A stretch of 27,543 bases of DNA from a virus: the IMG/VR virus record IMGVR_UViG_3300025655_000226, positions 1 to 27,543 of that record. One strand, 5' to 3'. Position 1 is the first letter of the stretch. Each line of letters starts with the position of its first letter. Shown here piece after piece: positions 11,940 through 20,122 of this stretch. Below the pieces are notes generated by a model, which saw only the letters and a list, made by a program, of their open reading frames with translations, had not been told where the DNA came from and made no database searches. Position numbers and translations under genes: made by a program.

Positions 11940-14163
11940 TTTATATACAATAGTCAAAGGCTATATCCCATCCCATTCTATTACTAAAAAAAATGGCAAT
12001 AAATCTTGGATATATGGTTATAACGACCAATATGATGTTATAGTAATATCTAAAACAGGTCAAATAGGAGACGTGGTAAATATTGCAGGACTTTATATTG
12101 CACTTCCACCTACTCCAAAAGATTGTATAAAAAGAAGTACTACAAAATCTGAACAACATTGGGAAAGACAAACTCTTCCAAAACAACTCTCAAGAATACA
12201 ATCAATATTCCAATGGAATGAAATGCCATCTGAATTTAAGAATAGGTGGGTTGATTATATTGAAAACGAATTTGACTGTAGAGAGAATGGGGTGTGGTTT
12301 ATGAATAATGGGGTTCATACATACATAACAGGTTCTCACTATATGTACCTTCAATGGGCAAGTATTGATATTGGGTATCCTGATTTTCGTGAAGCAAATA
12401 GAATTTATTGGATTTTTTGGGAAGCGTGTAGAGCCGACCAAAGAAGTTTTGGTATGATATACTTAAAGATTAGACGTTCAGGATTTTCTTTTATGTCGTC
12501 ATCTGAGTGTATCAATGTTGGAACACTTGCAAAAGACGCGCGAATAGGTATATTATCTAAGACCGGCTCTGATGCCAAGAAGATGTTTACTGATAAGGTA
12601 GTTCCAATAAATAGCAGACTTCCATTTTTCTTCAAACCTATTATGGATGGTATGGATAAACCAAAGACAGAGTTGGCTTTCCGTGTACCGGCATCTAAGA
12701 TTACAAAGAAGAATATGTATGATTCTGAAGCAGAAATCATAGAAGGGTTAGACACGTCAATAGATTGGAAGAACACAGAAGATAACTCCTATGATGGAGA
12801 AAAGCTATTATTCTTGGCTCACGATGAGTCCGGTAAATGGACTAAGCCAAATAACATTAAGGAGAATTGGCGCGTAACTAAAACTTGTCTTCGATTGGGT
12901 TCTAAAATTATTGGAAAATGTATGATGGGCTCAACTTCAAATGCATTATCTAAAGGTGGTCAAAACTACAAAGATATGTTTGAAGATTCAGCGGTTACAA
13001 CTCGTAACGCTAACGGTCAGACAAAAAGTGGATTGTACGCTTTATTTATTCCTATGGAATGGAATATGGAGGGATTTATAGATGTGTATGGTATGCCTAT
13101 ATTTAGAACTCCTGAAGTTCCAATCACAGGAGTAGACGGTGGTATTATTAGTATGGGCGCTATTGATTATTGGGAAAATGAGGTTGATTCTCTTAAAAAT
13201 GATTCTGATGCATTAAATGAATATTACAGACAGTTTCCAAGAACAGAATCACACGCATTTAGAGATGAGAGTAAACAGTCTTTATTTAACCTTACAAAAA
13301 TATACCAACAAATTGATTACAACGACAGTTTAATAAAAGAGCACTATACTACTCGCGGCTCGTTACATTGGAGAGATGGTATGAAAGACACTAAAGTTGT
13401 TTTTACTCCTGACTCAAGAGGTAGATTCTTAGTTAGTTGGACTCCTGCAAAGCATCTTCAAAACAATGTGCATACAATACACGGAATGAAACACCCCGGC
13501 AATGAATATATTGGTTCATTTGGGTGCGATAGTTATGATATATCAGCAGTAGTTGGCGGCAGAGGGTCTAATGGTTCTTTGCACGGACTTACGAAGTTTA
13601 ATATGGATGACGCTCCTTCAAATGAGTTTTTCTTAGAGTATATAGCAAGACCTCAAACAGCTGAGATATTTTTTGAAGAAGTTCTTATGGCTTGTGTGTT
13701 TTATGGTATGCCAATTCTAATCGAGAACAATAAACCCCGATTGCTTTATCATTTTAAAAATAGAGGATATAGACATTACTGTTTAAATAGACCTGACAAG
13801 CAATATAATAAATTATCAAAAACTGAACGTGAACTCGGTGGAATACCCAACTCATCTGAAGATGTAAAGCAATCTCACGCATCTGCAATTGAGTCTTACA
13901 TAGAAAAGTATGTTGGGATAGATTTTACAGGAGAGTATAGAGATGGAGGAGATATGGGAACTATGCCTTTTACACGGACATTAGAGGATTGGGCAAAGTT
14001 TGATATAAACGATAGAACCAAATTTGATGCGTCTATAAGTTCGGGATTAGCTGTAATGGCTAATCAAAAGCATTTATACGTGCCGGAGAAAAAAGATTCA
14101 AAAATAAGTATTAACTTCGCAAGGTATTCTAATGATGGTTCAACAAGTCAATTAATCAAATGA
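11917..14163 (+). CDS. terL: Terminase large subunit (crAss-like)
   Basis: Packaging ATPase and nuclease. With the TTG start at 11917 it has 748 residues; the frame is open further and another TTG lies at 11869. No in-frame ATG occurs before NEMPSEF, well inside the conserved region (YDVIVISKTGQIGDVV is upstream of it), so a non-ATG start is needed; 11917 gives the smaller overlap with the preceding gene. Visible motifs: the degenerate Walker A KIRRSGFSFMSSSE (about 184-197), Walker B LLFLAHDE (about 297-304), the coupling motif GSTSN (about 338-342), and an RNase H-type nuclease beginning at FGCDSYD (Asp about 538). It ends in an ATGA overlap with the portal gene. Confidence 0.9.
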   Translation: MQKEGLNSLYTIVKGYIPSHSITKKNGNKSWIYGYNDQYDVIVISKTGQIGDVVNIAGLYIALPPTPKDCIKRSTTKSEQHWERQTLPKQLSRIQSIFQWNEMPSEFKNRWVDYIENEFDCRENGVWFMNNGVHTYITGSHYMYLQWASIDIGYPDFREANRIYWIFWEACRADQRSFGMIYLKIRRSGFSFMSSSECINVGTLAKDARIGILSKTGSDAKKMFTDKVVPINSRLPFFFKPIMDGMDKPKTELAFRVPASKITKKNMYDSEAEIIEGLDTSIDWKNTEDNSYDGEKLLFLAHDESGKWTKPNNIKENWRVTKTCLRLGSKIIGKCMMGSTSNALSKGGQNYKDMFEDSAVTTRNANGQTKSGLYALFIPMEWNMEGFIDVYGMPIFRTPEVPITGVDGGIISMGAIDYWENEVDSLKNDSDALNEYYRQFPRTESHAFRDESKQSLFNLTKIYQQIDYNDSLIKEHYTTRGSLHWRDGMKDTKVVFTPDSRGRFLVSWTPAKHLQNNVHTIHGMKHPGNEYIGSFGCDSYDISAVVGGRGSNGSLHGLTKFNMDDAPSNEFFLEYIARPQTAEIFFEEVLMACVFYGMPILIENNKPRLLYHFKNRGYRHYCLNRPDKQYNKLSKTERELGGIPNSSEDVKQSHASAIESYIEKYVGIDFTGEYRDGGDMGTMPFTRTLEDWAKFDINDRTKFDASISSGLAVMANQKHLYVPEKKDSKISINFARYSNDGSTSQLIK

Positions 14164-16595
14164 AAAACGTAACAATAGATATTACATCGTCAGCCTTTCC
14201 AAGTCAGTTAGCTACTGATGCGGAAAAAAAATCCGAACAATTTGGGCTGCAAGTTGGTCAAGCTATTCAGTATGAATGGTTCAGAAAGGATGGAAGTAAT
14301 TGCAGGTATTATGGTCAATGGAGAGAATTTCATAGACTAAGGTTATACGCAAGAGGAGAACAATCAATTAGTAAATATAAAAATGAATTAGCCATTGATG
14401 GCGATTTATCTTATTTAAACTTAGATTGGACACCTGTTCCTGTTATACCTAAATTCGTTGACATCGTTGTTAACGGAATGTCTGATAGATTATTCAAGGT
14501 AAAAGTATATGCACAAGATGCTATGTCTCAATCTAAGAGAAGCAAGTATCAAGATATGATTGAGGGGCAAATGATTGCCAAACCTGTTTTAAATCAAATA
14601 AAAGAAAGCACAGGATTTGATGCATTTACAATGGACCCTGAAAAACTTCCTGAAACAGATGAAGAGCTTTCTTTATTTATGCAGCTTCACTACAAACCTG
14701 CGATTGAGATTGCGGAAGAAGAAGCTATCAATACCATATTTGACGAAAATCATTATAACGATATTCGTTGGAGATTAGATTACGATGCTACAGTACTTGG
14801 TATATCTATTGCTAAACACGAATTTCTTCAAGGAACAGGAGTTAAAATATCTTACGTTGACCCTGCTAATGTTGTATATAGCTATACTGAAGACCCTCAT
14901 TTTAAAGATTGTTTTTATTGGGGAGAAATTAAAACTCTTCCGATTAGCGAGTTAATGAAAATTGACCAAAGTCTTACCAAAGAAGATTTACAAGAAATAA
15001 CTCAATACAGCCAAGGTTGGTATGATTATTTTAATGTAGCTCAATTCTACGAGAATAGTGTATTCTCAAGAGATACTTGTACATTAATGTACTTCAATTA
15101 TAAAACCACAAAGAAAATAGTTTTCAAGAAAAAAATCCTTGAGAATGGTGGTTCACGAGTTATACCTAAAGATGATACTTTCAATCCTCCACAAGAAATG
15201 ATGGAAGAAGGAAATTTTGAAAAAATAGAGAAAACTATTGACGTGTGGTATGAGGGTATTATGGTAATGGGAACTAATATTTTGTTACAATGGAAGTTGT
15301 CTGAGAATATGGTAAGACCTAAATCAGCATCGCAACACGCGCTACCTAATTACGTAGCTTGTGCGCCAAGAATGTATAAAGGAGCTATAGAATCTTTGGT
15401 ACGTAGAATGATACCTTTTGCTGACCTTATTCAAATTACTCACTTAAAATTACAGCAAGTAATTAACCGTGTCGTACCTGACGGGGTATTTATTGACGCA
15501 GACGGTCTTAATGAAGTTGATTTAGGAAACGGAGCTGCTTATAATCCTGAAGACGCTTTAAGGCTTTACTTCCAAACGGGGTCGGTAATTGGTAGAAGTT
15601 TTACTCAAGATGGAGATTTCAACAATGCTAAAGTGCCTATTACTCAATTAAGTTCTAGCACAGGTGTAGGTAAAACTCAAATGCTTATCACTAATTATAA
15701 TCACTATATGGATATGATTAGAACGGTAACTGGGCTTAATGAAGCACGAGATGGCTCTACTCCTGACCCCAATTCATTAGTTGGATTACAAAAATTAGCT
15801 GCTTTAAACTCAAATACAGCTACTCGACATATACTTGAAGGCGGATTGTATATATACCGCTCAATGGCGGAAGCCTTAACTTATAGAATTGGAGATATTT
15901 TAGAGTATTCTGATTTTAAAGATGAGTTTATTAATCAAATTGGTAGATACAATGTATCTATTTTAGGAGACATAGCGGACCTTTATATTTATGATTTTGG
16001 TATTTTTATTGAGGTCGCACCTGATGAGGAGCAAAGAGCGCAGCTTGAAGCTAATGTAAATATGGCATTATCTAAAGGAGATATTAATCTTGAAGATGCT
16101 ATTGATATTCGTGAGATTAAAAATCTTAAACTTGCTAATCAATTATTAAAGATGAAGCGAATCAAGAAACAAGAACGTGAGGACCAAATGGCAATGCAAA
16201 AACAAGCTATGCAGGCTCAGCAGCAATTGAAGTCTCAAGAGATGGCAGGTCAAATGGCTATACAAAAAATGCAGACGGAAGTTCAGACTAAAGGTCAATT
16301 AATGCAGATGGAAGCTGAGTTTAGTATTAGAAAAGTTCAAGTTGAAGCTGAATTAAAATCTCATTTAATGGCAGAGGAATTTATGTATAATCAGAAACTT
16401 CACGGTATGGAAATGGAAACATTAAATGGGCGTGAACAATCTCGTGAAGACGCTAAAGCTAAACGTATTAGTCAACAAAATACAGAGCAATCTAAACTGA
16501 TAGACCAACGTAAAAACAATTTACCTCCATTGAATTTTGAATCAAACGAAGATAGTTTAGATGGGTTTGATTTCGCAGAATTTGAGCCGCGTTAA
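14160..16595 (+). CDS. Portal protein (crAss-like)
   Basis: 811 residues, the size of crAss-like portals. It follows terL with a 4-base overlap (ATGA). The N-terminal region (EWFRKDGSNCRYYGQWREFH, LYARGEQSISKYK, VPVIPKFVDIVVNGMSDRLF) is typical of the family, the middle contains the stem and wing region (MIPFADLIQITHLKLQQVIN), and about 660-780 is a Gln/Met-rich coiled coil (QMAMQKQAMQAQQQLKSQEM) corresponding to the barrel or tail of the portal. It forms the ring at the capsid vertex through which DNA enters and leaves. The assignment is strong from motifs and gene order. Confidence 0.9.
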   Translation: MKNVTIDITSSAFPSQLATDAEKKSEQFGLQVGQAIQYEWFRKDGSNCRYYGQWREFHRLRLYARGEQSISKYKNELAIDGDLSYLNLDWTPVPVIPKFVDIVVNGMSDRLFKVKVYAQDAMSQSKRSKYQDMIEGQMIAKPVLNQIKESTGFDAFTMDPEKLPETDEELSLFMQLHYKPAIEIAEEEAINTIFDENHYNDIRWRLDYDATVLGISIAKHEFLQGTGVKISYVDPANVVYSYTEDPHFKDCFYWGEIKTLPISELMKIDQSLTKEDLQEITQYSQGWYDYFNVAQFYENSVFSRDTCTLMYFNYKTTKKIVFKKKILENGGSRVIPKDDTFNPPQEMMEEGNFEKIEKTIDVWYEGIMVMGTNILLQWKLSENMVRPKSASQHALPNYVACAPRMYKGAIESLVRRMIPFADLIQITHLKLQQVINRVVPDGVFIDADGLNEVDLGNGAAYNPEDALRLYFQTGSVIGRSFTQDGDFNNAKVPITQLSSSTGVGKTQMLITNYNHYMDMIRTVTGLNEARDGSTPDPNSLVGLQKLAALNSNTATRHILEGGLYIYRSMAEALTYRIGDILEYSDFKDEFINQIGRYNVSILGDIADLYIYDFGIFIEVAPDEEQRAQLEANVNMALSKGDINLEDAIDIREIKNLKLANQLLKMKRIKKQEREDQMAMQKQAMQAQQQLKSQEMAGQMAIQKMQTEVQTKGQLMQMEAEFSIRKVQVEAELKSHLMAEEFMYNQKLHGMEMETLNGREQSREDAKAKRISQQNTEQSKLIDQRKNNLPPLNFESNEDSLDGFDFAEFEPR

Positions 16596-16614
16596 TAATG
16601 TCAAAAAAATTGCA

Positions 16615-16622
16615 TAGCTTTG
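16615..16622 (+). promoter_or_regulatory. Bacteroidota-type promoter for the scaffold and capsid genes
   Basis: TAGCTTTG fits TAnnTTTG and ends 22 bases before the ATG at 16644, in the 48-base gap after the portal gene. The leader ends in AAATCAAATCAAATG, the same as in front of groEL. No -33 box at the expected distance. Together with the terminator at 19220 it would define a separate scaffold-capsid transcript. Confidence 0.7.
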
Positions 16623-16643
16623 TAAAAAATTAAATCAAATCAA

Positions 16644-17759
16644 ATGGAAATGAAAGTAAGATTATTAGATGGTACGGAGGAAAAAGGAACTGCTCAAGTA
16701 GAACAAGAATTACTTGAAAAACACGAGCAACAATTTCAGAATGTTAATATACCCGGACAAGAACAACAACAAGAACAACAACAAGAGCAACAACAAGAGC
16801 AAGAGCAAGAGCAACAGCAAGAAGTTGAATTAAACGAAGAACAAGTTCTTTCATATATTGGAAAAAGATACAATAAGCAGATTAATTCATTAGATGAATT
16901 AACAGCTCAAAGGGAAGAAGTCGAGGCTTTACCTGAAGATGTTGCTGCTTATATGAAATACAAAAAAGAAACGGGTAGAGGTTTTGAGGATTTTTTGAGT
17001 CTTAAAAAAGACTTTGACTCAATGGACCCTGAAGATTTACTTGAAACTTATTTATCAGCAACCCAAGAAGGGCTTGATGATGAAGATATTGACACATTGA
17101 TGGAATCGTATAGGTATGATGAAGATATTGACGATGATTCAACTATTAGAAAAATAAAATTAGAAAGAAAAAAGGCTGTTGCTGAAGCAAAGAAATTTTT
17201 TAATTCTCAAAAAGAAAAATATAAAGTGCCACTTGAGTCAAGTGTTCCGCTAATTTCTGATGAGGAAAAAGAAGTTTACGAAGGTTATAAGCAATATACC
17301 AAGCAAGCGAAGACACTTGAAGAAGAGAATGAGAGAAAGAGAAATTGGTTTAACCAAAAATCTGATGAAGTATTTAGCGGAGAGTTCAAAGGTTTTGACT
17401 TCAACGTTAATGACAAACGAATCACTTTCAATCCCGGAGATGCCAATGAACTTAAAAAAGCACAAGCTACACCTGCAAACTTTATAAATAAGTTTTTAGA
17501 TGAGCAAGGGTTAATTAAGGATGCGGCAGGTTATCATAGGTCGTTAGCTGTAGCTATGAATCCTGAGAGATTTGCAAAGTTCTTTTACGAACAAGGGCAA
17601 GCAGATGCTACTGAAGGCACTATGAAGAATATTAAAAATATTCAAATGTCTGCCAATAGAGCGCCTGAAATTACAAAATCAACGGAAGGAATGCAGGTAA
17701 AAGCGGTAAACCCTGATTCCGGTAAAAGTCTAAAAATCCGTAGCATAAAACGAATATAA
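16644..17759 (+). CDS. Acidic putative scaffolding protein
   Basis: 371 residues between portal and major capsid protein, where scaffold genes normally lie. The N-terminus is followed by an almost pure Gln/Glu tract at 39-60. The remainder is acidic and helical (DPEDLLETYLSATQEGLDDE, DEDIDTLMESYRYDEDIDDD) with a coiled-coil-like basic/acidic stretch (TIRKIKLERKKAVAEAKKFF), and a basic C-terminus ends KSLKIRSIKRI, a plausible capsid-binding helix. No protease motif is visible. Scaffolding is inferred from position, acidity and predicted helix. Confidence 0.7.
   Translation: MEMKVRLLDGTEEKGTAQVEQELLEKHEQQFQNVNIPGQEQQQEQQQEQQQEQEQEQQQEVELNEEQVLSYIGKRYNKQINSLDELTAQREEVEALPEDVAAYMKYKKETGRGFEDFLSLKKDFDSMDPEDLLETYLSATQEGLDDEDIDTLMESYRYDEDIDDDSTIRKIKLERKKAVAEAKKFFNSQKEKYKVPLESSVPLISDEEKEVYEGYKQYTKQAKTLEEENERKRNWFNQKSDEVFSGEFKGFDFNVNDKRITFNPGDANELKKAQATPANFINKFLDEQGLIKDAAGYHRSLAVAMNPERFAKFFYEQGQADATEGTMKNIKNIQMSANRAPEITKSTEGMQVKAVNPDSGKSLKIRSIKRI
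16758..16822 (+). repeat. CAA/GAA-rich coding microsatellite in the scaffold gene
   Basis: Runs of the hexamer-to-nonamer units CAAGAACAACAA and CAAGAGCAACAA repeat in frame, giving the Gln/Glu tract at residues 39-60. Repeat-unit changes here would alter tract length in steps of whole codons and keep the frame. Confidence 0.75.
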
Positions 17760-17778
17760 ATTTTAAAAATTAATCAAA

Positions 17779-19206
17779 ATGGCAGGTACATTATTATCAA
17801 ATCCTACTTTTGCATTACAGCCAAGTGCTGAGCAAGTAGCATTGCAGACAAACTATATTACTAACTTCAACTTCTTGAATCAGTATCTTCCTGATACTTA
17901 CGAAAAAGAATTTGAGCGTTACGGTAATAGAACCATCGCATCATTCTTGAGAATGGTAGGTGCTGAGATGCCTTCAAACTCTGACCAAATCAAATGGGCA
18001 GAACAAGGTCGTCTTCACATTAAATACACTAACTGTACTACACCGGCGATTGCTACGGCTTCTACCGCTACTTTTACAGTTGCTGATTCAGGTGTTACTT
18101 ACATCGCAATTAGAGTTGGACAAACTGTTATGATTCAACAAAACTCAACAGGAGTTTTCAACAAAGCAATCGTTACTGCCGTTCCTACAGCAACTACTTT
18201 TACAGTAGCTTACTACGAAGGTGGTGGTCAAGCGATTACTGCTGCTGCTCAATGTACTGTATTTATTTATGGTTCTGAGTTCAAAAAAGGAACTAACGGA
18301 ATGGTTGGTTCTTTGGAAGCAGAAGATGAGTTCTACTCTAACAAGCCTATTATCATCAAAGATAAATATGCTGTTAACGGTTCTGATATGGCTCAAATCG
18401 GATGGGTTGAAGTTACTACTGAAAATGGTGCTACAGGTTACTTGTGGTATTTGAAATCAGAGCACGAAACTCGTTTACGTTTTGAAGATTATTTAGAGAC
18501 TGCAATGATTGAAGCAGTTCCTGCTGCCGCAGGTTCAGGAGCTTTAGCTGCTTTAGGTGGTGTTGCAGGTGGTTCTGAAGGTATCTTCTATGTTGTAAAC
18601 AATAGAGGTAACGTATGGGGAGGTGGTTCTCCAACTTCTTTATCTGAGTGGGATTCTATCGTTTCTCGTTTGGACAAACAAGGAGCTATCGAAGAAAACG
18701 TTGTGTTTGTTAACCGTGGATTGTCTTTTGACATCGACAATATGTTAGCAACATTAAACGGGTACACTTCAGGTGGTGTTGCTCAGTCTGCATCTTTCGG
18801 TTTATTCGACAACGATGTTGATATGGCGTTGAACTTAGGATTCACAGGATTCCGTAGAGGTTACGATTTCTACAAATCTGATTGGAAATACCTAAACGAC
18901 CCAACTATGAGAGGTGGTTTATCTAACGTTGCAGCTACTGCGACAGGTACAATCACAGGACTTATGGTTCCTGCAGGTTCTACATCTGTGTACGACCAAA
19001 TTATGGGTAAAAACGCTAAGAGACCTTTCTTACACGTTAGATACCGTGCTTCAGAAGCTGAAGACCGTAGATACAAAACGTGGATTACGGGTTCTGCCGG
19101 TGGAGCTCAAACATCTGACTTAGATGCAATGGAGGTTAACTTCTTGTCTGAAAGATGTGTATGTACTTTAGGTGCAAACAACTTCGTGTTATTCCGTTTC
19201 GGATAG
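17779..19206 (+). CDS. Major capsid protein (HK97 fold, crAss-like)
   Basis: 475 residues. The N-terminal LLSNPTFALQPSAEQVALQT, the helix NQYLPDTYEKEFERYGNRTI, the region KSEHETRLRFEDYLETAMIE, the central FGLFDNDVDMALNLGFTGFR and the C-terminal DAMEVNFLSERCVCTLGANN followed by FVLFRFG are all typical of crAss-like capsid proteins. Residues about 84-165 form a Val/Thr-rich beta insertion (IRVGQTVMIQQNSTGVF) that may sit on the capsid surface. Codon choice is richer in C-ending codons (TTC, AAC, TAC) than in neighbouring genes, as expected for the most abundant phage protein. A strong terminator follows 13 bases after the stop. Confidence 0.93.
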   Translation: MAGTLLSNPTFALQPSAEQVALQTNYITNFNFLNQYLPDTYEKEFERYGNRTIASFLRMVGAEMPSNSDQIKWAEQGRLHIKYTNCTTPAIATASTATFTVADSGVTYIAIRVGQTVMIQQNSTGVFNKAIVTAVPTATTFTVAYYEGGGQAITAAAQCTVFIYGSEFKKGTNGMVGSLEAEDEFYSNKPIIIKDKYAVNGSDMAQIGWVEVTTENGATGYLWYLKSEHETRLRFEDYLETAMIEAVPAAAGSGALAALGGVAGGSEGIFYVVNNRGNVWGGGSPTSLSEWDSIVSRLDKQGAIEENVVFVNRGLSFDIDNMLATLNGYTSGGVAQSASFGLFDNDVDMALNLGFTGFRRGYDFYKSDWKYLNDPTMRGGLSNVAATATGTITGLMVPAGSTSVYDQIMGKNAKRPFLHVRYRASEAEDRRYKTWITGSAGGAQTSDLDAMEVNFLSERCVCTLGANNFVLFRFG

Positions 19207-19219
19207 TATATAATAAATT

Positions 19220-19254
19220 GGAGAGTGCTTTTAAAGGCACTCTCCTTTTATGTT
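19220..19254 (+). terminator. Strong terminator after the major capsid gene
   Basis: GGAGAGTGC (19220-19228) pairs perfectly with GCACTCTCC (19237-19245) over an 8-base loop, followed by TTTTATGTTTT. The 9-bp GC-rich stem is the strongest hairpin in the window and ends the scaffold-capsid transcript. Confidence 0.88.
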
Positions 19255-19290
19255 TTAAAAAAAATAAATTAAATTAAATCATTATTAAAA

Positions 19291-20034
19291 ATGGCAACAG
19301 TAGTTTTAATAGACAAAGTCTATAAATTGACAATAGGCAATCCGCTTTCATATAGTTTAGCGGCAAGAAATCATCCGAGATTCCCACTAATGTGGTTCGA
19401 TGAAAAAAAACAAGAAAATCGTGCTCTTAGATACGCGATAAATCAAAAGACTCCCTTTGAGGATGAACAAGACGGAAACGCAATACTTGAGCCAATTATG
19501 TTTGAAGATGGCTTTTTAAGCGTTCCAAGAACAAATCCCGCGCTTCAAGCGTTCTTACATTACCATCCATTAAACGGAAGGATTTTCGTTGAAGTAGATG
19601 AAGAAAAAGATGCAGCTTACGAGGTTGAGAATTTAGACCTTGAGATTGACGCATTAGTTGAGGCGAGAAAACTTTCTCTTGAACAAATTGAAACTCTTAC
19701 AAGAGTAATGTTCGGAAAAGACCCTTCAACAATCTCAACAGCAGAATTAAAACGAGATATATTAGTGTTTGCTAAAAATGACCCAAGAGGATTCTTGGCT
19801 ACATTGAATGACCCTGAACTACAGTTTCAAGCTAAAGTTAGATTATTCTTTGAAGAGAAATTATTAGCACTACGCAATAATGATAAAGAGGTTTGGTTTA
19901 ATACGCCTACTAACAAAAAGAAAATGTTATCAGTACCATACGGAGAAGACCCTTATGATATGGTAGGTGGCTTCTTATCAAGCGATGAAGGTATTGACTC
20001 TCTTAAAATGTTAGAGGCAAATTTACCTCAATAA
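19291..20034 (+). CDS. Conserved head-associated phage protein, function unknown
   Basis: 247 residues between the capsid and ring-protein genes. Recognisable blocks are ALRYAINQKTPFEDEQDGNA, ILEPIMFEDGFLSVPRTNPA, LQAFLHYHPLNG, STAELKRDILVFAKNDP and NKKKMLSVPYGEDPYDM, which together occur in many crAss-like and related freshwater phages (from memory), always near the capsid gene. The first 60 residues are beta-rich, the middle is an acidic helix (EVENLDLEIDALVEARKLSL). No enzyme motif is visible. It is flanked by terminators on both sides; no promoter element was found in the 36 bases before it, so transcription may come from read-through. Confidence 0.75.
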   Translation: MATVVLIDKVYKLTIGNPLSYSLAARNHPRFPLMWFDEKKQENRALRYAINQKTPFEDEQDGNAILEPIMFEDGFLSVPRTNPALQAFLHYHPLNGRIFVEVDEEKDAAYEVENLDLEIDALVEARKLSLEQIETLTRVMFGKDPSTISTAELKRDILVFAKNDPRGFLATLNDPELQFQAKVRLFFEEKLLALRNNDKEVWFNTPTNKKKMLSVPYGEDPYDMVGGFLSSDEGIDSLKMLEANLPQ

Positions 20035-20067
20035 TATAATTGGATTAAAATATCCTTTATTGAAATT

Positions 20068-20095
20068 AGCACAGATTTATTTCTGTGCTTTTTTT
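20068..20095 (+). terminator. Terminator after the head-associated gene
   Basis: AGCACAGA (20068-20075) pairs perfectly with TCTGTGCT (20082-20089) over a TTTATT loop, followed by an uninterrupted T-run to 20095. The following promoter element starts only four bases later. Confidence 0.88.
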
Positions 20096-20098
20096 ATG

Positions 20099-20106
20099 TA
20101 TATTTG
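20099..20106 (+). promoter_or_regulatory. Promoter of the ring/tail gene block, abutting a terminator
   Basis: TATATTTG matches TAnnTTTG and ends 17 bases before the ATG at 20123. The T-run of the terminator ends four bases before it, so a -33 element would have to lie inside the hairpin; none is obvious there. Confidence 0.7.
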
Positions 20107-20122
20107 TAAAAAGATTTAAAAA

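Noticed and set aside
12405-12776. Open frame of 123 residues on the minus strand within terL
   Set aside because: Antisense to the conserved ATPase region of terL, which fully accounts for the sequence.
17260-17487. Second plus-strand open frame within the scaffold gene
   Set aside because: A shifted frame of Lys/Arg codons arising from the charged scaffold sequence, with no leader of its own.
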